Assembly: GCA_030068145.1 (NCBI GenBank)
Contig: JAPJBO010000228.1
Location: forward strand, 208,306-272,305
Length of the DNA: 64,000 nucleotides
Origin: Diplonema papillatum
Lineage: Eukaryota > Euglenozoa > Diplonemea > Diplonemida > Diplonemidae
Direction: 5' to 3'
The notes under the pieces are model-generated. The model saw nothing but the letters and a program-made list of their open reading frames with translations. It did not search any database and had not been told where the DNA came from. This document shows positions 51,534 through 62,887 of the stretch, piece after piece; the first letter of the stretch is position 1; every line of letters starts with the position of its first letter. A program made the position numbers and the translations under genes.

Positions 51534-51784
51534 GTATGCTTTCTTTGATAACAAATATGGCAGCGGCATCGTGCTAGAAAAAGTTTCCACGACACGTCAT
51601 CCCGTTAGCTATTGGTTGTTTTGCCCAGTCGATGCTTCAGAACGTACACCGACCGATTGTATAGAATATTCTTTCTTGCTCGGAGAAATACTACAACCCT
51701 ACAGTTCTGAAGACCGAGGTATCTCGAAAAGAAGATATGCCTATCCCAGGGCCGAAGGTGTGTCTCAGTTTTTGCACGTGCGCT

Positions 51785-52400
51785 CGGCTAAAGGCCGGCG
51801 CGGGGCGAGGAGGTAGCAGTTAAAGTTTGGGCGAAGCTAAGTTCGGGCGATGCAAAGTTTGGGTGATGCAAATTTCTGGTGAACCAAAGTTCAGGCGAAG
51901 CAAAGTTCGGGCGCAGCTGAGTTCGGGCGAAGCAAAGTTCCAGTGAACCAAAGTTCGGGCGAAGCTAAGTTCTGGTGAAGCAAAGCAAAGCTCGGGCGAA
52001 GCAAAGCTCGGGTTCTGGTAATATTGACTCGGGCGGAGCTGAGTTCGGCGTGTGTTGGCAAGTTCGGCGCCGGGGGAGACCCTAAGTTCTGGTGAAGCAA
52101 AGCAAAGTGCGGGTGAAGCAAAGTTCGGGTTCTGGTGACGCTGAGTTCGGCGGTGGTAGCAAGTTTAGCGCCAGTACCCGGGGGGGAGACCCCCCCGACT
52201 CCGTTTCCCGTGCCCAAATACCGCGAGATACTGAGAAACTCCGCAAAAAACGCAAGTTTCGGGCGCATTAGACCCCGAAACCCAACATACCTCGAAAACA
52301 AATCTTCGACCGGAAAAGTGTGAGGGGCGGGGTTCGAACCCGGGCCAACCGGCCTGAAGGCCGGCGCCCGCTCACTCTGCCACCCCTATGCATTTTGCCA
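51785..52400 (-). mobile_element. composite SINE/minisatellite element, copy B
   Basis: Minus-strand order: tRNA-like head (GGTGGCAGAGTGAGCGGGCG, hairpin GCCGGCCTTCAGGCCGG, GGGTTCGAACCCCGCCC; 52320-52395), 130-base body (52190-52320), CGAACTT-type array (51835-52150), then a degenerate right end and the GCCGGCCTTTAGCCGAGCGC hairpin (about 51785). The left terminus is not preserved. Confidence 0.75.
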
Positions 52401-53515
52401 GGAGGAAAAAAAGCTTGCTCTGCACTATTTTCTAGTCCAAAAGCAATACATGGTGTGATCCAAACCAAGTTCTGCCGGGTTTCTGCCGGGTTCTAGTCCA
52501 TTTTCATTTTTGGCGGCTTGCATCTCCCATCGAGTCGCTGTTAGCTCTTTCAGTTAGCTCTTTCAGGCATTTGTCGACGCTTCACGCAGTACCTGCCGTG
52601 ATATGGCAACAGAATAGTCTTCAAACTCCCTGGATATGCAGTGCTGAGGCCGGGTGTCAATCACCGAGAAAAGGAGAGCCGTGAGGGTTAAGTAGTGTTT
52701 AGAAGCCTCCATAGATGCCCCCGGTGGGTATATGGTACCCACCCCTTAAATCCCTCATGGGAGCATTTCTTGGGCCGGCGTGCTATTCTGGAGGTATCTG
52801 CAGAACCTCAACTGAAATGTCGACCGCTTCCAGCAGCCACAGGCATGACAGAGTTGGCTTCCGTTCGGACGTCGTGAGCTGTCAGGCTCGGGCGACAGTG
52901 ATCTGGAGAACTTTGATACGGTTGCATGGCATGGCAGGGTTCTGAATCAGTGCCAGTCATCCTGAATGATAATCGCGTACGCTTTCCATCGTTGTTCAGA
53001 GTGTCGAAGTATGGCCCCACCCTGCTGTCTCATCCAACCAGGCTTGGGGGTACTCCTGGAACGCTCGCTACCTGGTGCGACTTTCAAATGCACCCGCCGG
53101 TATCCTGGTATATCCGGGCATCTATGTGATCTGAAGGAAATGGAAATCAAAACGGTTTTCGGGAGACTTCATGTCGGAGCTTGCAAAAATCTGTAGCATA
53201 GTGGTTCTGGTTCACGCACCTGATGCTCCGGAATGCGGGTGCATCTCACTTTTGGCGCCTTCGTCGTGTCTGTGCCCACATCTTGTGTCGGGTCGTGTCG
53301 CATCAGAACTGACAGAGTCATCACTAATGTCTGCGGCAACGCTGTCGTCAACAACAGTTCAACGCAAAACCTCGCTTGGAGTGTCCGCTTCACTGTCGTG
53401 GTCTGCCAATTATTCAGAAGCCTAGTAGAAACACCTCGCATATGTTGCTTCTCAGCGTGCTGCTTCAGCTCATCCAATCAGCCTTTGTCTGATTCTTCAG
53501 TGGTCGCCACTAACT

Positions 53516-53869
53516 TTGACTTCGGCCAAGATGGACATGATGTCAGGCCTAGCGAAAGGGCCTGCTCCGCCACAAACTGGGTCTGCCCAAGTTGCAGTGT
53601 CGCAATCAACCTCTGCAAGCAAGGCAGTCCGTCGTTCTTTTCGCTCTTTCGCCTTTGCTGCCCAGGGACTACAACTTAAGCGTCAAGTCGCATCTTCCGT
53701 CCACGGTTCAGAGGTGAAATCGTTTACAGAGTCTCCTCAAGAACCGGTAGATGCTAGTCGAGCTTGGCCCGCAAGCATCTCTCACTCCCTGACTGACCCT
53801 TGTTCGGGTACTTGTCGCCGAATTCGAAACTACACGTGGCTGGGACTGCCCCCGCTGGACAGCTTCTAG
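53516..53869 (+). other. short ORF of uncertain status
   Basis: ATG frame of 117 codons (GLAKGPAPPQTGSAQVAVSQ...). It lies within the presumed syntaxin intron; no family or splice support. The surrounding 52500-54650 holds nothing else that I can support. Confidence 0.25.
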
Positions 53870-54654
53870 AAAAGGATCGGTGCCGCTCCGCGTTTTATCG
53901 AGTGGCGGTGAACGCGCTCATCGCACGAGCGCTCTTCCTTGCCACATCGACATCATCGGTCGTCAGCTTCTCACGAGCACACTCCTGAAACATCGTCGCA
54001 GTCTCGGTGTCTTGTCCTCTCGCGCCCACAGCAACCGGAGTGGACCGAATAGGGCCCTCTTCGCATCTTTCGGGGTCCCTTTAGAGCTGACAGAATCCAC
54101 GTGTCACGGAATGCGTTTCGTTGAAACATCGGCTGAGGCTGACAATAGAGTCAGTTGTGGCCGCACCTCGCCCCTTCGCAGAAAGTCTTCTGTGTCGCTG
54201 ACGTCACCGACGATCTGACCCAAAAACGTCCGAATCCATTCTCCACAAAGTCGATAGTGTCTCATTCAAACATTTCTCGACCAATACTGGGTTTGGGTAA
54301 AGTGACACAAATTGTCAACACCGCGGGATATTGTGATGATATACCCTCCAGAACCCGTATTCTGAGGCTGAGTGGGGGGCCCTTGTCCCTTCTTCTGAGC
54401 ATAGAACCCGGTTTCGCCTCAGAGGTCGCACACCCCACATGCACAGCATCGTACTTGCCAGAATATTTCTGCTTCACCCCTGGCATCGTCTCATATTCCT
54501 CTCTTTTTGTATAATCGGAGGTCCTGAAGTCCCACCTTTTTGCCTTGGGCCCGGGGAGAGGGGAGCAAATACTGCGCAGGATACAAGCCACCCTGGGATG
54601 CTCCTCAAAAACCGGAGTAGTTCTGAGAGTTCCTGCAGGAAAGGTAAAATAAAA

Positions 54655-54817
54655 AATGGAACCCACCCTGAGCTCTGCCGGGTTTCTGCCGGGTTCTTAC
54701 CGACTTTCTACCGGGGTCTGGATCACACCAATACAGTTTCATATTTGTTGCAAGAAAAGCTGGGTTGGCTCGAATAGAGGCTATTCACAATGCATGTTCA
54801 CAGGACCTCCAGTCTCG
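54655..54817 (-). mobile_element. left-end fragment of the composite family
   Basis: Minus strand: CGAGACTGGAGG (54817-54806), then AATAGCCTCTATTCGAGCCA as in copy C, then CCCGGCAGAAACCCGGCAGA, a phrase also found next to copy B (52470-52495). Confidence 0.65.
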
Positions 54818-55125
54818 AATCAAATAATAAGCAGACAATGCCAAGAGGGGGAGGGGCTTGGGCATCAGAATTCTGGCAAAGTACGCTCTTCACAGTAGCC
54901 CTAGAGATTCATTTGTCACAAACAGAACGGGCAAGCCCGAAACTGAAACCACAACAGTTGTGTCTGCACCCGCTGCACGCGACACCTGGGAAAGGCCGCA
55001 GCTTCGCCACACACCTACCCTCCCACAGGCAAAGGAAGTTTTAGAGGGGATCAGAAAAAGCCAAAAGAACGCGAAAGGACGGTGCTACAGCATGATTCGG
55101 CAACCGCTGCTAAACGTGCAAAAGT

Positions 55126-56721
55126 GCATGCTAATCCATGTGGTTCATGTACTTGAAAGAACTCAATGCTAAACCAAGGATTTAAAAGCTACAGGTTCTG
55201 TACTCTATTGGCTGCTCACGCGGCCGGTAAAGTGCGCCCGGACAACATCCAGGACAAACACCCCCTTAACACAACAGCGGTACCCACCCGCTTAAAGAAC
55301 ACGAGCTACCCACTGCTCACCCAAACGGAAGCGATGGACAGGATCAACGTCCTGATCCAGGAGGCGCGGGGGATGGCTGAGCACGCCGCCCTCGACGAGC
55401 TGGATGCCGTTTACAGCATCATCGACGCGGCAACGACGCTGCTCAGGCGTCGGATCAAAGCGCGGAGCGGCAAGTCGGCGCAGCAACCGCCAAGGCAGCA
55501 GCAGCAGCAGCCGAAACAGCAACAGCAACAGCAGCGACCCAACCGCAGCGACAGCCGCAACGGCAACCGCAACAGCAACAGCAACACCAACAGCAACAGC
55601 AGCAACACCAACCGCAACCGCAGCAGCAGCAACCACAACGGCCCCAGCAAGGGTACGCGCCCACCTGGGCGGACGTGACCTGTGACGACAGGCGGCCCCC
55701 GCCGCCCGGCGAGATCGACGCCGCCGACTGGGACGCGCCGGTCCTCCCAGAACCCAACTTCGAGGCGCTCGGAGCTGGGCTCTGGGTCGCCCCCAGCGCC
55801 GCCGCGGCAGAGGAAGCGAAGGGACCCGCTGCGGATGCGGTGGATGTCGCGGAGCGCGACGGGAAGCGGGCGTGCTGTGCCGTGAGGCCTTCGGCGACGC
55901 GCGCCGGGGCCCCGTGCTGATGGTGGGCGGAAGGGTACAAGAGATGTACCTGTGGACGGCCGGCTGCCACGACGGTGCTGGCCTTCGTCGTGGCCCGCAA
56001 ACACGCGTCGGCGGAGACGTGGTCTTGCGTAGAGAAGGACCCCCGCACGGCGCTGACACGCCTATGCCGAAGGGCCGTCAGGGCGGCCCTGAAGACGGAC
56101 ACACGTGTCCGCGACGACACCATGTCGTCACAGCAGGGGCGGCGCGAGCTGGTCGTGCGGGTGCCCCGCGCCCATGTCCGGTCGGGATGGCTGCTTCTGG
56201 CGGTCGACGGAGAAGGCGTGCCGGGACAGCATGCCGGTGGTCGCTCTGGAAGTGGCGAAGCGGGCAGGCGGGCGGCCGCCGGTCTCGTGCTCGCCGGCAA
56301 ACGCCTCCTCGTGCGCGCACGCAGCGACCACCAGCCAACGACCAGCGCTGAAGAAGAGGGTGCTCGGCACCCCGAAGGAAGGCCCGATCGCCGGCCGCAA
56401 GCGGAAGAAGACGAAGGCGACCACACCCGACTCAGGGGTGCATCGAAGGAAGAAGAAGGTACCGAGGGCAAGCAGCTCTCAGAAACGACCGGGGACCACG
56501 GGCACACCAATGCCCTCGAAAGTGGAAAACGGGCACACCTGCCCGCCCTTGTACTCGCCGACTCAGTCTTTGGAATCGCAAGAAAGCCAAATCCCGCTAG
56601 CGCCACAAATGCTCGACCTTGACGACGCAATGGCAGGTGACGACGTCATCCGATAACCTGGCCTTCGAGGCAGTGCATTCTAATCCATGTGGTTCATGTA
56701 CTTAAAAGAACTCAATGCTAA
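55126..56721 (+). mobile_element. LINE-like ORF1 region flanked by 49-bp direct repeats
   Basis: TAATCCATGTGGTTCATGTA plus the following AAAGAACTCAATGCTAAA occurs at about 55131-55175 and 56678-56721. Between them is a high-GC coding region in at least two frames: a helical start (MDRINVLIQEARGMAEHAAL), Gln- and Asn-rich low complexity, acidic and basic stretches, and a basic C-terminus (PALKKRVLGTPKE, GRKRKKTKA). Several frameshifts suggest decay. It may be the ORF1 of the LINE whose RT C-terminus follows. Confidence 0.5.
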
Positions 56722-57366
56722 ACGGCTGACGACGTCGGTGATGGGACTGATCTGGGGTGGGTCCAACCCAAAGCGCGCGAGGGAGATGGTCCTAAATTTT
56801 CAGGAGAAGGGCCACCTGACGGACCCCAGTACATGCCTAGCATATAGACGGCGTTCTACGCGGCGTGCGAGAGGTTGCCACGACTTCTGCCTCTGATGGA
56901 GAGCATCCGGGGAAGGTACGCCGAAGGGGACCTACCCCTGGGGCCAGTTGGACTGGCGATGAGGAGCATGGAGGAGTGTGGACACGTATGGGGACCAGGG
57001 CCCCTGTCTCGCACGCTGAGGAATGGTGCAATGTTTGACCCGATAGCCTCGACACCCTCGAAGAGGGGGCATGAGGTGAGGGCGGATTTGAGGGCGAAGA
57101 CGTGGTCCCGTCTGGTAGCGAGGCGGCCGGGATTTGAGGGTGTGCAGAGGGCTGACCTGGAGCGGACGAGCTCCTTCTGGAGGATGCGTGAATGTCCCGC
57201 GCACACCGCGAGGCTTATACGTATAGCGTTGGCGGGAGGAGTGAACACGGCTGAGTTCACGTCGCGGATGAGGCAGGCCGGAGCTGAGCCGCAGGCGCCC
57301 AGCTGGTTCCTGGCGTTGGTGGCGGCCTCTTGGCCGCCCGTCCGGTCGTTCGCTACGGCGGGCGGC
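56720..57366 (+). pseudogene. LINE reverse transcriptase C-terminal remnant
   Basis: Reads SVMGLIWGGSNPKRAREMVL then GHLTDP, a pattern seen after the RT domain in LINEs of several protists (LWG, basic residues, then GH-x-DP). A frame change follows, then helical sequence with Trp-rich phrases (KTWSRLVARRPGF, TSSFWRMRECP). No RT catalytic motifs are present, so this is a 5'-truncated fragment, as usual for LINE insertions. The assignment is by remembered pattern. Confidence 0.45.
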
Positions 57367-57724
57367 GCCTGCGCCGCGCGCTTTCCCGCCGGTGTTTCAC
57401 GTTGTACGCCCACCTGGGTGGGTGAGAGGGGTCTCTTCTTCTTTTTTTTCTTTCTTCTTTGCTGTGTCCGGGTGTTGCCGGGGCGTGGGGTTTGCCCGGG
57501 GGTTTGCCGAAAGCGTGGCCTGGGCCGCACCCCCGATATCCCCGAGATAAAACCCCGACGTCGTCGGGCATACTCTCTCGCCTCGCTCGCAACTCCCCAG
57601 CCCTTGCTGTGTCGCCAGCTTGTCCAACGCGCTCATCATGCAGTGCAGGACGTCACCCCCTTCGGCGCATTCCCGTGCAGCGGCATGCTGAGGCCCGAGA
57701 AGAGTTCAAAGTCGATCGCAAGCT

Positions 57725-57956
57725 CTAGCATTGTTCTGCAAGGATTTCAGCCATCATCTCCGAGAGCCGCCTCGAGAAGTGGGCATTCTCGGGTACTACC
57801 ACTCTGTGTTCCAGTGTGCATTTGGGCCAGTCGGCACGGTTGGCCGCCATCAGCTCGGCATGTGCCTCTCGTCGCCGTGCGAGTACGCTCCGCAGTCCCA
57901 GAATACGTGTTTCTCGTCCTCGGTGTCGCCGCTCCCACAGTGCTTGCAGCGAACGG
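57725..57956 (-). pseudogene. LINE C-terminal zinc-binding remnant, inverted
   Basis: The minus strand reads RCKHCGSGDTEDEKHVFWDC, a C-x2-C...H...C motif typical of the C-terminus of non-LTR RT proteins. After a frame change it continues WPKCTLEHRVVVPENAHF to a stop at 57725. Confidence 0.55.
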
Positions 57957-58110
57957 CCAGCGCTGAAGAAGAGGGTGCTCGGCACCCCGAAGGAGAGCCC
58001 GATCGCCGGCCGCAAGCGGAAGAAGGCGAAGGCGACCACACCCGAGTCAGGGGTGCAACGAAGAAGGAGGAAGGCCCTTAAAGCAAGCAGCTACCAGAAA
58101 CGTCCGACGT
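57957..58110 (+). repeat. duplicate of the LINE ORF1 basic C-terminus
   Basis: About 150 bases starting CCAGCGCTGAAGAAGAGGGT repeat 56340-56492 with roughly 90% identity. The shared frame reads PALKKRVLGTPKE and GRKRKK, a nuclear-localisation-like cluster. Confidence 0.75.
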
Positions 58111-59591
58111 AGCACTCCAGTGCCCTCGAGAGTGAAAAACGTGCAAGCCTGTCCGCACCTGTGCCCCTCCACGCAATCTCCAGAACCGCAAGAAAGCCCA
58201 GCGCCCCTGATCGTAGAGCACGATGCACCTCTAGTGGCTGTCGACAAAGTGACCCCGCACCACAATTGGATTCAGACACAGCGGAAATGGTCGGTGCATA
58301 CCCTGTAAGTCGACCTTGACATGGGGGACCAGCCAGTGGATCGATTGTGATAGCGTGTCGCGTTTTGGACCTTGCTACGACAATAGTATGGAAAACTATG
58401 GAGGTGGCGAAGACACTGATCAGAAAGCGAGTTGATACCCGAGGCGGAACTTTCAAACGTTCCTCTCGTGAAGATCAAATTGCAGAAGGCTAGTGAACAT
58501 GACATCACAGAAAGCATCTGGGCATTCCGCGTTAAGGTGAGGGCAATAGCGACAGCAGCGATGATCAGGTGGTGTACAACCTTGGTGTACAACGAGGAGA
58601 CGGAGGACGAGAGCAACGAGGAGACGGAGGACGAGAGCACTACCACTGCAAATAGCGGCGAGAATGTGCGTGTCTGGTCTCTTACCTCAAGCTAGAAGGC
58701 ACTAAAGACGTATGCAAACGGACTGACAGCAACACCGGAACACGGTCGGTACTCGTCGTGGTGCACATTACGATGTGAATTTGAGTGGTGCTTGCGCTTC
58801 TGACAAGTTGGCCAACGAAGATTAGTTCTTCATACCTTAAGTCCGCGTCGCAGTGCCCACTGATTAGCTCGCTGTATGCCTGCCTTTCGTGGGGTACGGT
58901 GTTCAGTCTCAAAACTTCATCCGCAACGACTGCTCTTTTCTCCACGGCTACTCGACTCCGTTGGCTTCATTTCACAAGGCATCCCGTGAAACTAATTTTG
59001 TCGGTAAAATATTTGGGCCGGAAAAATGTTTGGCGGAAGGTTTTTGGATTTTTGGGGTCTGCAAAATATTCGGGCTTTTTTTCGGTCCAACATTCTTCCG
59101 AACACGGTAGGAAGTTGGTCCCGCCGAACCAGAAAGCCACAACACAACCTCGCTTTCCCAAAAAAGGTCAAAGAGAGTCCAGCTATCCCCAGAAGCAGCT
59201 CCCACCTGAGCCTTCGAAAACTTCGGTTTTCTTTAACCGCCCTTCGAGGCACTACTGCTTGCAAGGTTCGCCTTGTGTCGGAGCGCCAAGGTCAAGTACA
59301 ACTCGTGCTTCGCCCGCGCTGGAAGAAGAGATGTTGTGATCGGCGCATCTAGGATGGCTGACGGTGGCCTCGCCTGCCCGAATCATCCTGCACTGCATGC
59401 CCCTGCACAGCGTAGCAGCGGCCCAATCAAGCGCCGTCTGAGAAACCGGACAAGGACAGGGAGGTGACCTGAGGGTGTCCATGGAGTCTAGCAAAGCGTT
59501 TCTGTGCGAAGTTCCCCGGCTCAAAACCGAAACGTGTTAGAGGATGAATTAAGGTTTACGACAGAATGACACAGCACTACTCTTCGTTCTT
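58111..59591. other. intron-like sequence, no gene supported
   Basis: Contains a 24-bp duplication (GAGGAGACGGAGGACGAGAGC, about 58594-58640) and a diverged foldback (about 58995-59110). A frame at 58432-58695 lacks support. Confidence 0.4.
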
Positions 59592-60550
59592 CGAGACTGG
59601 AGGTCCTATGAACATGCAATGTGAATAGCCTCTATTCGAGCCAACCCGGCTTTTCTTCATGAAAAAGTGTATTGTTTTTGGAAAGAGCCGGGCAAGCTTT
59701 TTTTTTTCCTCGCAGAAGGTATGCGGGTGGCAGAGTGACCGGGCGCCGGCCTTCAGGCCGGTGAGTCCGGGTTCGAACCCCGCCCATGACATTTTTCCGG
59801 TCGAAGATTGTTTTCGAGGTTTGTTGCGTTTCGGGGTCAAATGTGCCCGAAAATTGCGTTTTTGGCGAAGTTTCTCAGTATCTCGCGGTATTTGGGTCAC
59901 CCCGGGAAACGGAGTCGGGCGGCCGAGCTTGCCATCACAGGCCAAACTTGCTACGAGAACCGAACTTTGCTTCACCAGAACTCAGCTTCGTGCGAACTTT
60001 GCTTCGTCCGAACTCAGCTGCGCCCGTACCAGAATTTAGCATCGCCCGAACTTTGCTTCGCCAGAACTTAACTTCGCCCGAGCGTTGCTTCGCCCGAACT
60101 CAGCTGCGCCCGAACTTTGCTTCACCAGAACTTAGCTCCGCCCGAACTTAGGATCACTCGAACTCATTATCGTCCGAACTGAGCTTCACCAGAACTTAGC
60201 TCCGCCCGAACTTTTGCTTCGCCGGGGGGCGGCGGGTGGGGCGCCCACCCGGGTACCAGCGCCAAACTTTTCCCGCACTCGGTGGGTCGGGGGGGATCCG
60301 GGGGGGGTGTCCCCCCCCGGGTACGAGCACCGACCTTGGCTTCACCCGGACTTTACACCCTGGCCGAACTTCGCTTCGTGCCCGAACTGTTTTTTAGTAC
60401 CAGCGCAGCCTGAGCGCTTAGCAACGCCCGAACTAAGCATCACTCGAACTTAGCTTCACCAGCATTGCCCGAACTTAGCTTCGCCCGAACTTTACTGTTC
60501 CCCGAACTTTAACTGCTGCCTCCAGTCTCGCCACGCGCCGGCCTTAGCCG
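59592..60550 (+). mobile_element. composite SINE/minisatellite/TIR element, copy C
   Basis: Left end CGAGACTGGAGG (59592-59603), right end CCTCCAGTCTCG (60519-60530), then a GCGCCGGCCTTAGCCGAGCGC-type hairpin. Order inside: AATAGCCTCTATTCGAGCCA, T-rich stretch, tRNA-like head with A box (GGTGGCAGAGTGACC) and B box (GGGTTCGAACCCC) at 59727-59785, 130-base body (59790-59925), CGAACTT-type array with an embedded GGGGGG/CCCCCC hairpin (about 60220-60330). At the variable base both ends carry the G/C version; copy A carries A/T at both ends. Confidence 0.8.
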
Positions 60551-60690
60551 AGCGCACGTACTTCTTTTTCATAAGACGCAAGACCACTTGGCCACGTTGC
60601 AGCAACACGAACACACTTATACAGTCGCGCACAGTTCAAGAACAGTCAACAACATACAACGACTACAACGCAACGGAAAACCATGGAGGA

Positions 60691-61044
60691 ATGGAAAATG
60701 ACATCACAGCAGCACTTGTGCCAAAGTACAACACGACTGGATTGGAAACAGATCTTGCGATCCAACAAGAGAAGAAGGAGGAGCTCGAAGAACTTGAAGG
60801 TAATGTAAATGAGCTGGCGACAGCGTTCGACGAATTCTCAATACTGGTAAAGGAGCAGGAGCCTGAGTTGATGAAAGCCAAAGAGAATGTTGTCACTGCA
60901 CAAGAGCACATCCAGTCTGGGACCGAGTATGTAAGGGATGCAGGAGAATACCAGAAGAAATCCCGGAAGAAAATGTGCTGCATTGCTGTCCTTCTCTTGA
61001 TAATTATTATTATAATTGTCGTCGTTGTTGCTGTGGTGGGATAA
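60691..61044 (+). CDS. syntaxin SNARE motif and membrane anchor
   Basis: Frame with helical heptads (EKKEELEELEGNVNELATAF), the Qa-type centre FSILVKEQEPEL with the Gln expected at the zero layer, then VVTAQEHIQSGTEYVRDAG, a basic linker KKSRKK and a C-terminal run of about 22 Leu/Ile/Val residues ending two residues before the stop. This is a tail-anchored syntaxin. AG at 60708-60709 or 60711-60712 would accept the phase-1 donor at 51533. Alternatively ATG 60691 starts a short SNARE lacking the Habc domain. The C-terminal anchor would sit in endomembranes with the SNARE helix in the cytosol. Confidence 0.8.
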   Translation: MENDITAALVPKYNTTGLETDLAIQQEKKEELEELEGNVNELATAFDEFSILVKEQEPELMKAKENVVTAQEHIQSGTEYVRDAGEYQKKSRKKMCCIAVLLLIIIIIIVVVVAVVG

Positions 61045-62114
61045 TCCCAGCAACTTCTCTGCTAGGACGAATCCGTGGTACTGATTGGCTTAATTGCTCA
61101 TTCGAATTCCAAGACGAGGCACCCAACTCAAGTATCAGTCAAAAGCGACTTATGTGCACAGCATGGCTGCTTGCAGAGCATTTGTCGTGGGCTTGAGAGC
61201 TTCCAGAATAGATCCATCCTTCACTATTGTATTCCCGTAGTTCCAATGTGAAGTTTTTATATTTGAACATTGTTCAATAGACACGATACAGAATGCGACA
61301 AGGACAGAGGATTCACAGTAATTTTAAAAATGAACACTGTCAAGACTAGGGACCAGGCGGAATAGCAGGATCAGATCTGGGGTCTCACAGGTGCCAATAA
61401 CCTAATCTGATGCCCGAAGCCTATCCCATGTTCTTGTTAAGTCACTCGACAAAGAAGCGAAAAACGTGTAGTGAACTTGATCATTCAGTAAGAGCCCGAA
61501 TTCGTATTTTCGTCTTTGCTTGGTTGCTCCTCTGCCTCACTTATGAAAAATGTGCAATGACAATGATAGAAGTGTACTTGCTGCCTTGCGTTCTATCTGT
61601 TCAGATCCCTCTCCATTTCTTGCTCAACACTTGGTCTCTTTCTCTTCCACACAGCAAAAGCCCACAAGCAGAGTGTGACCACACAAAACGTTCTTTACGC
61701 TCTCTTTTTGGTTGTTGGTGGGCGATTCTTAGGTTGTAGGTGCCGTAGCAAAGAATTCGGGTTGTTTATGACCTGAAACATATTGAGCAGTAAACCTTCA
61801 ATACAAAGCAGGTCCCAAACATGTTGGGCCTGTTGTTATCGACCCCGGTATTGAAAAAGGGTTAAAAGTGCAATTGCCAAGCCCCAAGGTACGCCACACC
61901 TTGATGTTTTAATTTGGGATATTGGTAGCCACTTGACCCACAGGCTCTGCAGTACTGCTGAACACGTAAACCTTCGCTCCCGTGTGTAGCACAAGCGGAT
62001 GTTCATGAAGCACAAGACGGAGAAAGAAGGAGGATGCCCTTACCTAGGACGGATGTCCGCAGCAAGGACTTAGCAATCCTCGCACAGATGGGAACGCTAC
62101 GGTCTCTGAGCTTT
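61045..62114. other. 3' flank, no gene supported
   Basis: AT-richer sequence with short frames only. A frame at 61410-61739 is hydrophobic and Cys-rich and lacks further support. Confidence 0.4.
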
Positions 62115-62412
62115 GATGTGATCCAACTTTTCTGAAGGGACTGGCCTTTAGAAGCCTTGATGTGAGCCAACTCTTCTGCAGGAACTGGCCTTTAGAGGCC
62201 TTTCATGCGAGCCAACTATTGTGAGGGGAGTACAAAATCTGACTTGCCACCTCCTCACGGTGTACGTGTTTTTCGAAACACGGCCAAGGCAAGCAGTCCC
62301 TGACATTCCGTGGTGTGGGTCAACTTTTCCGAAGGGACTGGTCTTGAGAGTTCTTGGTGTGTGCCAACTTTTCCGAAGGGACTGGTCTTCAGGGTCTTTG
62401 GTGTGAGTCAAC
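62115..62412 (+). repeat. about 43-bp tandem repeat in two clusters
   Basis: Units with AACTTTTCCGAAGGGACTGG and TGTGAGCCAAC occur at 62115-62220 and 62310-62412, separated by about 90 bases of unrelated sequence. Confidence 0.75.
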
Positions 62413-62887
62413 TCGCGTGGAGGCCCCTTTCGCAGCAAGGCCAAACCCGCAAACCCGCACTCGGTGGCCCTAGCGGGCCCCCTCGTGAATCCCGAACCTT
62501 TGAAAGAAGGCGGCCGTCTTGTCCAGGAAAGGGGGCCTCTCAGGAGGCCCGACTCGAGCAAGAAGAAGTTGAAACCATTCAAATTGAAACGACAAAAAAG
62601 GTAGTAAAAACAACCGGAAGAACATGACACCAAAATAAAAGATGGCGGGGTGACGAGGTTCAATGCCGGTTGTTTTGGCGCCCACCGAAGTATGCCATTT
62701 TTTTTGCGATTAAGTGAACAAGTGCAGAGAGCGGTGTGCGTGCTCAAATTGATGATGGTTTTGACCGATGCATCTGAAGAAACCCTCATAGGAATTCGAA
62801 GTACAGACGAACGACGTTCTTTCGAAGATCGGAACTTCTTCCCCATTTCGACATCAGGGGCGCTCATCGCATTGTTGAGAGCTCCTT

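Noticed and set aside
55455-56630. 391-codon minus-strand ORF
   Set aside because: Its poly-Cys/Ala/Ser stretches are the complement of the CAG/CAA-rich plus-strand region; the plus frames carry the plausible protein.
59727-59785. True tRNA gene
   Set aside because: A and B boxes are good, but the stems are imperfect, the anticodon stem is a continuous palindrome with a 4-base loop, and the sequence recurs as the head of a repeated element.
61410-61739. 109-codon ORF with hydrophobic segments
   Set aside because: No splice sites, family motif or neighbouring exon support it, and it starts in what is probably the syntaxin 3' flank.
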